Positions 39,556-55,760 of a DNA stretch of 64,000 nt are shown in pieces. Position numbers and translations under genes: made by a program. Numbering within the stretch: the first letter of the stretch is position 1; every line of letters starts with the position of its first letter. Origin of the DNA: Varroa destructor (taxonomy: Eukaryota > Arthropoda > Arachnida > Mesostigmata > Varroidae); contig NW_019211454.1 of NCBI RefSeq assembly GCF_002443255.2, positions 67,967,282-68,031,281 on the forward strand. The letters are read 5' to 3'. The notes beneath the pieces were generated by a model. It made no database searches and was not told the origin of the DNA. It was given only the letters and a program-made list of their open reading frames with translations.

Positions 39556-39655
39556 NNNNNNNNNNNNNNNNNNNNNNNNNNNNNNNNNNNNNNNNNNNNN
39601 NNNNNNNNNNNNNNNNNNNNNNNNNNNNNNNNNNNNNNNNNNNNNNNNNNNNNNN
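39556..39655. other. Assembly gap (100 N) inside an AT repeat
   Basis: Exactly 100 N flanked by TATAT on the left and ATATATATC on the right. The round number suggests a placeholder of unknown true length, and the flanks show that an (AT)n microsatellite broke the assembly. Confidence 0.95.
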
Positions 39656-39994
39656 ATATATATCTTACCAGATATACACCTTGTACACATTCCATCCATA
39701 CAATGAAAGCTGTCTTATATAGAGGGGCCTGAATAGCACGAACTACATCACGTTATCTCTCAGTTGTTCCAGTGCAATAAAGAGAAACAAAAAACCGGCC
39801 TCGGAACCATTCTCAAATAAGAAATTATATGATCCTTTTCCTACTTAGCCACCTTATTCATCCCAATGTTTTGACAAATATCAAATATACTAACTATTCT
39901 TAATAATAGTAATAATAATAATAAAACTACGATGATTAATATTGTCCCTCATAAGCGCGTCCCCTTTATGCCTACCAACTGTGAGTCTATCAGC

Positions 39995-44508
<4,514 letters not shown>

Positions 44509-44763
44509 TCAAGCATAAGCAACCGTTGTGATTGTAAGATTGTTCGCTGACAAACGTATGACAAATGCATAAAATACGAACACGAATCCAAAATGCACAC
44601 AATGACCAAACAACGGCCACGAAATGAACAGCAACCAAAGAGCGAAATTTCTGTATCTTTGAGATAGTCGGCTGTTCCACTTCTGTTTCTTCCTATTATT
44701 TTTGCAAGTCCCCAACTGAGAGTCGACGACGTAAATTCTGCTCGGAGGAGCCCGTGAATACAT
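44509..44763 (-). CDS. Possible small membrane protein ORF
   Basis: An ATG at 44763 opens an 84-residue frame to a TGA at 44509. After a basic N-terminus (KNNRKKQKWNSRLSQRYR) comes a strongly hydrophobic, aromatic stretch that could form one or two membrane helices (FALWLLFISWPLFGH, then FGFVFVFYAFVI). Two other frames overlap it on the same strand, one also starting with ATG (44777), which argues that an open but non-coding stretch is possible. It could be a first exon. No family recognised. Confidence 0.18.
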   Translation of the reverse strand: MYSRAPPSRIYVVDSQLGTCKNNRKKQKWNSRLSQRYRNFALWLLFISWPLFGHCVHFGFVFVFYAFVIRLSANNLTITTVAYA

Positions 44764-44781
44764 GGCGGATGAGCCATGCAA

Positions 44782-47700
44782 GCGTCGCGTTAACTGTACG
44801 CTACTTTAACGACAACTGCCTTTTATGTAACGTGCGCTGTCTCTCCTCTAAGCCGAATTTTTAGCATTTAAATCTGTAGTAGCCAATATATTTCCGTTCA
44901 CAAGCATAACGGTGGTCAAAGATAAGCATCTATTATAAATGCATCTATGCGCATATTGGTAACGCTGTTGAGCGGCAAATAGTTGCTCTGGTCTCCCAAT
45001 ATCTAGCAGATTTTACGAGAGCGTGAAATTAGTAAACAAATGGTCGTGCCATGTCGGAAAATAGGTTGACAAGTCATGGCTAAGGAATTAAATAAACGAC
45101 ACTGTCACGCCCTTTGCTTGGGACTCCAACCATTGATACATGACTATTAATTTATAGCAGGACCGGACCTTCTTGGACCCCTTACAGTATGTATGAGAAA
45201 TACTGGGCATATTGCACATGGCCAGTTTTAGATATTATACAGCCTAATTTCTTAGTTCCTTTAAAAACCAAAATCGCCAGAATTCCCTTCAAAGCGCTGT
45301 CACATTAGATTTTAACGTAATGCTTATGAAAATGTTCTCGGTAGATGAAATGATCAGTAACAGATATATAGATCTAGAAAAAGGTAGCAGGGTTATTTGT
45401 ATATCATATTGCACTTATTTGCATAGCAAGCGATATTAGTACATATCATTTTAAGTAGCAGCCTTTGCATACACGCAAAAAGTTAAATTTTTTTTTTACG
45501 CTAATACACATAATAGTAATAAAATCTCTGAATAAAATGTACAATTATTAAAAAAGTGAAGAGATTTATAAAAAAATATCTCAGAAATTTGTCAACCAGT
45601 GTTAGATTTATACAAGTGCCAGGTTTCAGGATTATTCTTCCTTTATAAGTAGCATGTATTATTCTAAATAGCTTTTTGAGACGAGATCTATCTAGATGCA
45701 CTAATTATATCAACTTTATCGAGTTTTACACGTCCGTTATCGCCGTCACTCATTCCAACATACAGCATGAAACGAAGTGTGACTACGTCTGAATTCGAAC
45801 CTAGACTACAACATGTCCCTACAATTAGCAAGCAAAAATGTTACCCACTTCATTATCACGACAACAAGTCTAATACTCTGGGACACCATAAAACCGTATT
45901 TACGATTTCCATATAGGACGGACTAAAAACTGTTCAGTGCAGTCGAATAGTATACCAATTTATAATTTTCGCCTATATTGAACTATTTTTGGTAAAGTTT
46001 TTAAGGCAAAAGGATGGTCAGTTTTGGCAGCATCCGTTACTTCAGTCGTGACTACACACCAGCATCCGGACATAATCGTTTCTTAGCCCTTGTAATCGAA
46101 GACAGTAAGCAGAATATGGCACTGCTTTTGTAATTTTGTTTTGTGCAATTCGACCGAACCCGACTAAATATGAACTTTTGAAAAATAGTTAATTATAAAA
46201 GTGCAGCAAAATGTTATAGTGACTATTCATTTGAACTTCATTACGAACAGCATTATGATTTGTCGAATAAATTTTCCAATTCACTTGACAAGTCATAGTG
46301 CTACTTCGCACTTCAACAGTGAAAGATAATTACAGCTTGGTTCCATTAATTGAGAACTTGAGAACGATATAATGGTTTGCTCTATACGACTTCTTGCGGC
46401 TCATATTAATCACCGCTAGCGTTAAAAATTATTAGGGGTACATTTTGGACATTTCTTCCTGTGGCTTCACAATGTCCTTCTACGTCTCAGTTTTGTCAGG
46501 ATCGAAGATATTGACCAGCTTTTCTGTAAAAAGTACCGTTTCCCTCAGCAAATGTACTATCCGATTACGTGCACTAACACGGAGCTTTAACACGCGTCTT
46601 AAGTATGGGGTAAGCACCGGCATTAATATGCCGGTAAGTTATTTGCCATTATTAAGAAGTTCTCAAAACGTTTAAGTGCGTAGCACAAACGATTCTAGAG
46701 CACCAAAGTTTGACTTATTAACGATATTATTAGTGATAGATCACGCTCTAAGCAGTCAGCCCCTCTTCCTGGAGTCAGCCCCAGATGGCCTTCGATGTAG
46801 CCAGTTATGACTAGTGCTTGCATAATTATCATGTTATTTGTTATATTAAATGAAAAAAAGTGTATATACATACTGGGTACACCGAAAATTTCGGGACAAT
46901 TTGAAATGTATGCATCTGTTACATATGTGATGCACGATTAAATCTGCTTTCTATTATAAATGTGAATTTAAGACTCTCTAACTTGTTCAAGACTTTTCTT
47001 CTTTCCAGTACATATCTGTTGTTATTGGTGAAAATGTTGCCTAGATAATTAGTAAGATAGTCGCAACTGCTGTAACTGTTGTGCAAACTAACACGTTCCC
47101 CGTAAGCTACAGTGGTGAGAAAATACAATAAATATGTCCAAAACAATTCGAGTGTACTGCGTATCGTAATTATCAGGTCATTACTGTAAAGATGGTTGTT
47201 TATATTGTTTTAACAAAAATAATGACTCGACGATATACCTTTACCACATAAGCCCTTATAGAAGTAGTTTAGTCGTCTTATGGCAATCAATGTAGGTTGA
47301 ACCAGGTACCAATATGTAGCCTATATTTCTCAAAAGGTGAACCAATCTAATCGGGAGTCAAGTAAACTTTCTCAGATAACCCGTTATTGTGTTCCACTTA
47401 TGGTTAACCAGACATTACCCTGAAATAACAAGAAGAAATATTTTTCAGTGGTTAGCCAAAAATCTCAAAAATGTTTCATTATCAGGAAATGTCAAACGTT
47501 TGTTACTTCTATAAGAGTTATGCCACACCAAAATGTAAAAAATATAATTGCGTCCCATATAACTTATGACGACAGAAAAGAGTATTACGAAGTATGAAGT
47601 GTACCCTATGAAATGTATGCATATAAAAAAGTTGAATAAAATGGAATTTTAAAAATGCCGTCAAAAACGGAAAGCAGCACTAAAAATTACCACCAACCTA

Positions 47701-49213
47701 TTTATATATCACATTTTTAAACCATGGTTAGTTTTCCTTGCTACGTTAATTGTAGCAGAACTTGGAATGAATCAAATATCAATCGTTTATACGCACCAGA
47801 TTTTTTGTTTACATTCCTGCCACATTTCATAAAGTGAATAGTCATAAAGTGAAGTCTTCACCCATTTTGAGGAGAAGCGTTTGTAAGCATAAACCCCATT
47901 CTATGGCGTTTCTCCTCAAAGTAAGCCATTTTAGCAAGAACAATTGTTTTTACCCGTAAATCTGTTTTATTGGTATGTTGATATAAGACACCAAAATAAT
48001 GAAACTCTCCTTAGACTCTTTTGAAATTCCTTATAGAATATGTCTTGTTATTTTGTCTTCATCTATAAAAAATTATCCCCTTTACAAAGACGGATATGAC
48101 ATTTTTTAAATTGTCGTTAGCAAGGTTTACCGCGATTCGATAGGTTTCGATTCAGAAAAGCCACTCACGGACTTGCAGATTCTTAGTCAGAGAGCAAATT
48201 GAAAAAACAAACTTTAGCACTGAGTTGATATTCGTTCATCATATATTTTGAAATATGTAACGGCTTACTTTGCTAAAAGAAAAAGTTAACTACTACTTAT
48301 GTAAATATATTATGAATTGTTTATTACTCCTTTTATTTCTATATACCGTGCTTTTTGACTGTCTTGAAAATGTACTAACCATCCCAGATGTTTAGTCTGG
48401 AAAGATGCTTAATATAGTCAAAATGCACCATGTTATGTAATTATTTCTCACTAGTTAATCGCACAGGCTATCGCAGATTTAAGAGTAATTTTTCTTGTTT
48501 TCCTAATGAAGTAAAACGTATTTACGTTAAAAATTAAAAACATATTTTTTATCCGAGGGCATAAATCATCGGACCTAACTCAATACGGACCATACTGAAT
48601 CCTTAACATAAAAAAAGAAAGTCCGATTAATGGTGTATAAAAGACAAACGTCGGTGTGACAAATAATAACCACATTAATTTTGCAAGTGATCGAGTTCCG
48701 ACATAATGCAATTATAAAATGAATGCGCTAAAGTCGAGACTAAAATCATTTTTAATTTATCAATTTTGATCCCCACAGAACTCTGTAAGAAATTTGTTTC
48801 CCACATCAAATGAGCTAAAAGAATATCCAGGTCAAAGGCGGCTTTTAGTGGACTTGCCACCAAATGACCAATCCGTCATGTACAGGGCGGTGCGTGATAC
48901 AAAGGAATATTTGATACGTCGTGTGCACCATATACGTCCAGTGCAAGCTTATCGGAGAATTTGCGTCCAAATCATCTCGTAATTCGAAGCCCGACTGGCC
49001 ACTTGAAAAAAAACTGACCGACTGGACCTTATAGGATTCTAAAAGTAAATTGTCTATAAATATTTGCAACTTAGGGTAATTAGAAGCAGCATAAGTCATT
49101 AATTATAGCACAAACAAAGTACGCAAAACAAGACGCTTTTTAGGTTATTAAATAGTGAGTTAAACCTCAAACGTTTATCGATACGTTGTTCAAAAATAAT
49201 TGAATTGATTTAA
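44782..49213. other. Gene-poor AT-rich region
   Basis: Short frames only. At about 46870-46900 there is a sequence resembling a mariner-type terminal repeat (CTGGGTACACCGAAAATTTC after a TA), but I could not find its inverted partner. A plus-strand frame at 48794-48982 lacks an ATG and any known motif. Confidence 0.45.
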
Positions 49214-49465
49214 ATGTTTGCGCTACTGGATAATCCACGTTCCATAAAAAAAACACGATTTCAGCTACACAATACTTCACAGGTGTTTTTCATAAAACCC
49301 AGCGCACGCTCGTCAGTCCATTTGAGAAAAATCACAGAGCGCGTTAAAGGCTGTCCTGACGATCAAACTCGAAAGGCATTCTGGAGACTGGAAAAACGAT
49401 GGTACAAGTGTCTCGTTGTCGGTGGAAATTGCTTAGAATTAGGACGATTCAACACTGATTTATGA
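49214..49465 (+). mobile_element. Possible mariner-like transposase C-terminal relic
   Basis: An ATG-initiated 83-residue frame ends in FWRLEKRWYKCLVVGGNCLE. This resembles the end of mariner transposases, where an F-W-R segment, a (K/E)RW-K-C motif and a G-x-Y-F-E end occur in the same order. No DD34D catalytic region or terminal inverted repeats were found upstream. If correct, only a fragment survives. It could instead be an unrelated short ORF. Confidence 0.28.
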
Positions 49466-50997
49466 ACCCCGATTAAAATGACTCATTATTTTTTTAACAC
49501 AAAATTATAGCGAGAACAATATATTTTTCATACATTTTAGGAGTTGCATACTATCCACACAGTACTTACATGCGAACATGGCGTAAACCGACAATTATAG
49601 ATCTCACAAAACTAAATACACGACACTATATGGACTAGAGTATGAACTGAACGCTCAGCAGATAAATTAGCTACCAGAGTCATCGGCCGAATCATCGTCT
49701 ATTGGAACTGTAATCACCAGGGTATACGAAAGACCGAAAATCGAGACAGACATTGAGGCGGAACGATGTCATGATGAGTTGAATCGGTGCCAGCTCAACA
49801 CAGGAGCGTCAATGCTCCAAACTAGAAATACCAAAAATTACAGATTATAATAAAGCATTTGGATTAAAGATGGTTATTTTTTTATTGAAGAAAAACTCAT
49901 CGCAGCTATGAAGCAATGAAAGAGGTATTTCTCGATGAACCCTAAGAAGAATACCCTTTACCACTTGGGCACGGAATGAGTGGTTGCAAGAAATTAACCT
50001 TTTACTGAGGTTTACTGAGTTCTCTATACGAAAAACTATCGTTTTCAACTTTTGTCTGTCACATAAAGTCTTACTTGTACTTCACTATTATGTTTCATAA
50101 TTAAATATAATAAATGTACTTCTATTAAATACTAATAACAAATCCTGATGAATAGTGCTTAAGTCGATACGTAAGGCTCATCCTTTTCTCATCCATGTTA
50201 TCCAAAAAAAGAGCAGTTTGCCGTCCTTCAACTAAGGTACCCTCTGATTTAGTTTACTAGTAAATAACATGAAAGTATGGTGTTTCTCATCAAAATGAAA
50301 CTTGAGAAAAGTATTCTATAAGATAATACGATCATGCAAGCCAAATCAAAACTAAGTACGTTTTACCTACACCACACAAGATTTACATAGGTCTCATCTT
50401 GACGACTTCCCTGTCTAATAATATCGTCCTCTTTGAAATGTGACGTCACAACAGTGATCAGATTCATCCGTCGACACGGTCATCTTGTTTACATTCACAC
50501 ATTCTGTTCACACTCTTTGCTTAGGTTCCAGCTTATGGGTTTTATCATAACATATAAAATACTGACTACTGTGCTTTTATCACGTTGCACCACCTTCTAA
50601 AATGCAATACGAAGTAAAAAATCTTGACAAGCATCCAGCATGAAGTGAAAAGAAACAACTACCTGAATAAAACTCTACAGAAAACTCCATTCAATTCAGC
50701 TGCTGTGAAAATTGCTCTGCACGACTGTCGAGCAAATGGACAACGTCCAATAATCGTTACTTGGTAGAGCTAACCTTAACCGACCCATCCGGTTTTGATA
50801 AACACTTTCACCCAACATTAAACTTCAGATTAAGCTTCAATTTCAAAGAAAGTGATGACTTACCGCGCGTCGAATTCGGCGCACCTCTAACACTCATAAA
50901 CAACTCCACAGAGTACCTCAATACCTGCTGATCTCCCACGCACGGTACTCATTAAAAATAGAGCTTCTCTATTCGTTATAAGCACCAAGTCAGAATT
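49466..50997. other. No supported gene
   Basis: AT-rich with no convincing frame. It contains the CRE-like palindrome listed separately. Confidence 0.5.
50441..50448. promoter_or_regulatory. Palindromic CRE-like site TGACGTCA
   Basis: A perfect cAMP-response-element palindrome, bound by CREB/ATF-type bZIP factors in animals. It lies about 0.6 kb from a GC-rich repeat and 1.7 kb from ABITRAM. An 8-base match can occur by chance, so function is unproven. Confidence 0.25.
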
Positions 50998-51111
50998 TTG
51001 TTCGATCTTACCGCATACGCACAACAACAACAAGAAAAAACACAAGAGACAGATACCCCACTACAAACTGACACCCACAGCTCTGCTGTTCTTTTCTATC
51101 TACCGCAGCCA

Positions 51112-51150
51112 GTAGCAGCAACGGCGGCGGTGGCGGTGGCGGCGGCGGCC
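51112..51150. repeat. GC-rich GCG/GTG trinucleotide repeat
   Basis: An island of GCA/GCG/GTG units in an AT-rich setting. On the plus strand a frame without an ATG (50998-51213) reads it as an Ala/Val run after a Gln run; on the minus strand an ATG would begin an Ala/Thr run that stops after 18 codons. Either a promoter-proximal exon or a simple repeat is possible. Confidence 0.6.
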
Positions 51151-51767
51151 ATGCCAACGATACGAAACGGGCGGCAGCGCAGCCAGCTGATGTTTACGGG
51201 TAGCGACGCCTAGCGGCTAACGGATGAACCGCTCTGTGTTGACTAATATTCAAATTGCTCAGCATGACGGCCCGAATTCCGGGCAAGCAGTTTTCCTGAA
51301 TTGAGTTCTTAGATGATCTGTTAACATCCCCAAAGGTTGTGATTTGTTAAACAAAATGTGAATGCTATACGCATGCAAATGCTTCCATTGTATGCGAAAG
51401 GAGCTGGCTAATTTAATCGTTGCTACTATTATTGGCTTTTGCACAGTATCAAACACTGCCTTTCCCCACGCGCCTTTTCCCTTTCTTACAGGTTAGTTTA
51501 GGCAGGACTTTTTCATATCATGTTTGAACATGCACTACTTCGAAATTTTCGAATACTTGTGCCTTTCATGGAAATGACCCGTCGCTCACAATGTACACAA
51601 TTATACAAAAAAGAATATTTATTGTTTTTCGTTCGCCAAAATAAGATGAAGTCTAAATGTTCATAGTGTAAACTAAGTCTGGGATGGAAGTAGAAGTTGA
51701 ACTCAGTCAGAACGAAAAGTAGTTTCACCCTTTGCGCAGCATCATCGAAAATATGTTCAAATTTTAC

Positions 51768-52000
51768 CTTTTTGTCTTCATTTTCTTTCAAAAAAAGTCG
51801 CTTACGCGCTACGGGAGAAGAACAGTAGCTCACGTATGAATTCGGTAATTATTTAATCTATCACGAAACCCACTGCAGTTTTGACATATACAATGTCGAT
51901 TACAAATATCAATGTGATATGAACCTAAAAAATAGTGACAGATTGTTTATATTTTTGGTTTCATAGGTTTCTTTTACCTCTTGTGATTTGCCTTGCTCAT
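51768..52000 (-). CDS. Tentative 5' exons of a minus-strand gene
   Basis: A small first exon at 52000-51978 (MSKANHK) ends at a good donor AG|GTAAAA. After a 149-base intron, a second exon at 51828-51768 continues in phase as SYCSSPVARKRLFLKENEDK before another donor AAG|GTAAAA. The basic, Ser-Pro-containing N-terminus looks protein-like. The acceptor at 51828 has a poor pyrimidine tract. I found no downstream exon I trust and do not recognise the protein. It would be transcribed away from ABITRAM, with the two ATGs about 150 bases apart. Confidence 0.25.
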
Positions 52001-52148
52001 TTCAGATAATTTTGTCACTTGACTACCAAGGACGTAACCTTGCGAAAAAATTCTAAACAGATACTACTTTTATCGAGAGCTACAGAGCAATAATGCAAAG
52101 TTTTATTGCTGAATTTTGAAGGTAATAGTAACGGCAAAAGGTAAAAAA

Positions 52149-53920
52149 ATGACTGAAGTAAATACCGAGAACATTGACAACAATCAGGAGCTACGAGCTG
52201 AAGTGGAATTAGTTTCGTTGGGAAGCAAAAATGATGCCCGAGACTGGAAAACATTGAGTTTTGTGAAAAGAATCCAGAATCTACCATCACCATTAGAAAG
52301 ATACTTCTGTCCAAGGTAAAAATTGAAATTGTGCCTGCAAAGATAACCAGAATTCAGATTGTTTTATTTCAGCAATACATTCCATCTACTACACATTTGA
52401 TTCAAAAGAGACATTGGCTCCGTATACAGCTTGTATGAATAAAATAGGTTATTATTTATTTAGTATTCAGTAAACTTCGCATTTAATCTTCTGTGCCTTC
52501 AATCCGTATATTATTATATTTATTACGCTAGCTAACCTTCTATATGGCCCCAATTGTATTAATCCTAAATTCATTTGTATGGACTAACTTCAGAAATCGC
52601 TTTACTTTTTTTCGTTTTATTGTATTTGTCTGTACGTAGTTCTTCCTTTTACTGTATTGTAAGACTGTATGTGACCATTACATTAAGATATCCCTGCGTC
52701 TACATTCGCAGATTCTATCTCGATCCAGATTGCGATCAAATGTCGGATATGCTGATTCTACTTCACTCCAATCGAGTTGGAGTTGTTTGTTTGGCTCCGT
52801 CGCACCCGATTGTAAGAAAGAATGTTTGCGTCGAAAAGGTTGATTTTCAGATTAATCAATCGTTAAACAGACTTGATAATAAGGTTTGTATTTTTGACTA
52901 CATCACCGTCTAAATTGTAAAAATCAGAAATAGTAAACTGCATCCAAAAAAGGTCCTGCGTTATTTGCACATATATCCTGCACAAGACGGTCAGTCTGTG
53001 ACCGAACATCTTCATACAGCATGTACATGTATCGGTTACTCTCGATTATGTATTATTACCTACACGCGTAACATTATTTACAGGTGACCGGCAAGCACAA
53101 GAAAGGTGGGCAGCGCGTCAAAAAGGAAAGTCTCTTGTGTACTATTTACGCTGGACTTAAAGCGTTCAAAATTCAAGCCTGCATTCCGGGTGAGCTTCAT
53201 GCTATTAGCTGATTACACAGTTGTTTTATTATGATACTTTTGAATTTGGCCTGCACTAGTGAGCTGACGCATTCGTACGTTTCAGGGCTAGGTTATTCTT
53301 AATATATTTAGTTTTATGTTTACGTTGGAAAATAGAGGTGACCAGATTATTGCTAGCATCACATTACGTCTAATATTTTACAACTTACATTATAAAATAA
53401 TAACCAAAATAATAGTAACATTCCGGACCATGATGGTGTTACTCTGATTAATCAGTGTCTTTACAATCGTTCATTGGCGGTACATTCGTATCCGCTATTT
53501 AGCCAATGTCAATCTGTTTAAGTGCTAGTACGATAGCTCCTGAATTCTTTTCAATTTCGGAAGTCGAGTTGCCCTGCGACACATACCTTGATTTTTCTGC
53601 TTAGGGTGAGGTTCTCTATTTTAGCTGTTGAGACCATTATAAAATAAGTTTAGATATATCGACTGAAGCTATAATTGTGTAAGAACAAGTTTCCATGTTT
53701 GGCCTTTTCAGGAGCTTTAGTCGAGGTAAATTCTCGCTTGGTGAATGAGCCCGGGTTGCTCACGAGCGACCCATTTCAAAGTGGTTTTATCGCCATAATT
53801 CTTCCACCGTTTCATTTAGAATCCGAACTGCGTACAAATGCCTACACACGTCCGGAAAAGTATATTGATATTCGGAAAAGCTTTATTCACCCAGAATTCC
53901 GTATCTGTTGTAATGATTAA
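52149..53920 (+). CDS. ABITRAM: ABITRAM (FAM206A/Simiate) homologue
   Basis: Four exons, 52149-52315, 52712-52883, 53084-53189 and 53712-53920, sum to 654 bases in continuous phase (217 residues; human about 181, the extra being an acidic N-terminal extension). The start is the ATG at 52149 (MTEVNTEN). Family landmarks: ERYFCPRFYLDPDC, ILLHSNRVGVVCLAPSHPI, NRLDNKVTGKHKKGGQ, the glycyl-strand motif after it, and ALVEVNSRLV then SGFIAIILPPF. The fold resembles a small biotinyl/lipoyl-like beta domain related to glycine cleavage H proteins, without the modified lysine. The mammalian protein is described as an actin-binding nuclear and cytoplasmic protein that influences transcription and dendrite growth. 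All splice sites are GT-AG. The last intron is the longest (522 bases). Confidence 0.9.
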
Positions 53921-53981
53921 TATTTAATAATGATTGTTCTATAATAAGTGTACATAATCTACTGCAAATGATGTTTCTAAG

Positions 53982-53987
53982 AATAAA
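53982..53987 (+). promoter_or_regulatory. Polyadenylation signal for ABITRAM
   Basis: AATAAA 62 bases past the ABITRAM stop codon, in the expected position for a short 3' UTR. Confidence 0.6.
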
Positions 53988-54979
53988 ATATCATTCAAAA
54001 ATGCTGCGCAGCTTTTGTTAGACCTATTTTCAATCACCTATAGAAGGGCTATATTATTTTGTTTACTGGGTGCATTGTGTTTTTATGGTTCTTGTTTCAT
54101 AATTAGGGAAAAAAGTTTTACCTTGAAAAATAGCTCAGTATTGCTCGAAAATGCTATAGAGGAAACATTAATTAGTTAACTGCTTTTGGGTTGTGCCCAT
54201 AAGTTTTCCCATCATTTCCTCTAGCGAAAACTTGTCTTAGTGTTCGACGATGTATCAGAACGTTTTTTAAATTGTTCTGTAGTGGCAGCCATAAGCATTG
54301 GGCAAACGCGTTGAAAGTTAGATGTCATTATCTATGGGTTGTTTGAAAGGATCTAACAGGAACTTGGAATTCAACATTGTGTCCCAAAAATGACTACAGT
54401 GTATTTGAATACCTCACTGGTCGCTTTTTTTCGAGACGTACCAGATGCACAATTGACAGTCCTGGGATTTTGCCTGGTGTTTGTGGGTGCAAGGCGAAAT
54501 GTCTCCCAACTTCGAATTTGTGTGAGTTCATATATCTGGGACAGATCGCGAATGTCTCATCCGTTCGACTTTTTCTATTTCTATAGTGGTTTTCTACCTT
54601 CGATAAGGTATGAGAGCACTTCTCACACATTCTTTTCGTTATGATGTTACACCGGCCGTTGTCCAATCTCGGTTAGGTCTTCAGGATTAGTACTCAGGGG
54701 TGGAGTGGTCATACGAATCGATACGGTCATATTAAGATCTAAATAGTAGGGCTACTTTCAAGACATAGCGTTTAAGTTATGCAGGATCGTCGGACAGTTC
54801 CATTTCTTTTTTACGCTTTTACTACAATGGCACAAGGTATCAGTGGCTTTCTTACTGGAGCGCATTAGATTTAAGTTATTGTACAATTTACAGAGTCACA
54901 GTTGCATGACGAACTTCATGACTGTAAAGTATCCTTTGGCGATTAAGAATTCTTGACAAATTCTAAATTTCATTGACTG
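53988..54979. other. No gene; possible further element debris
   Basis: Three overlapping frames occur at 54377-54666. A CEFIYLG stretch on the plus strand recalls RT thumb motifs, but nothing around it supports this. Otherwise empty. Confidence 0.4.
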
Positions 54980-55760
54980 TATAGCTTGATATCCTTGGAA
55001 GAGTTCAGGCGAATTTGTAATTTAGAAGGCATAGGTACTCTTCGGATGAGTAAACAATCTGTATCTCGCACTACTGAAAAATCTGAAAGTTTTAAGCATG
55101 TCTTTGCCAAAGTCTTTACTTTTGCCCACACTAACTTGGGCTGTGATTGCAATGATATAGTATCTCATTGTTCATCAGTCAACACAACGACTAAGTCTAT
55201 TATTTACAAAATAATATCACTTTCGTTTTCTCACACCATTCCTGTTGGCATTGCTCGAATCATTCATAGAAAACTCGCTTTCGCTTTGGCTGAACGTCTC
55301 CACATTATTCTTTGTGACAAGTCTGACTAAGGCGTTGTAACCTGCAGCTTTCGCCTCTCATTTGTCACGCCTGTGCACACAAGGACGCCAAGTTTAACAC
55401 TGTACTGAACTGTGGCCCAAGAGCGTGCATTACTGTTTAAAAGCTTGTGGCTAATTATGTCTTCAGTTATCTATTACATATTAAAATGTTAATAATGAAA
55501 AAGATCGCTTGACTAAGAACAACATCATTTCGCTCGTATATATTTCGATTTGCCTAAGGCGTGTGATGGAGTTTCTAACCCAATGTTAATCGCAAAATCA
55601 TAAAATTTATAACAGAACCACTGCCCGTCTGCATAACTATAAAGCTACCAGACAATCGAGGTGTAAGGTAAACGGAAAGCGGGGTTCAACAAGAGAGAAT
55701 TTGTCAAGGCTTCCTTATATTCTGCGGTTCCATGCCAGACCTTGATAATATGCTCCTAGC
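54980..55760 (+). mobile_element. Dead CR1/jockey-like LINE, RT relic
   Basis: The plus strand carries pieces of a reverse transcriptase in the right order. A frame at 54986-55330 contains RTTEKSESFKHVFAKVFTF, matching the region before the RT core (EKAxxFxxxFxxVFT). About 400 bases on, near 55540-55590, YFDLPKACDGVSNPMLIAKS matches the YLDFxKAFDxVxHxxLIxKL block that carries the first catalytic Asp. Then a degenerate segment with several stops ends near SAVPC, where SGVPQGS is expected. Stops and frame changes separate the blocks, so the copy is inactive. No endonuclease or 3' tail repeat was identified. Confidence 0.55.

Noticed and set aside
48794..49099. Opposing open frames on both strands
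   Set aside because: Neither has a good start, splice context or recognisable motif; mutual overlap suggests a chance open stretch.
54377..54666. Three overlapping frames with an RT-like CEFIYLG string
   Set aside because: A seven-residue resemblance without neighbouring RT blocks in the same frame is not enough.
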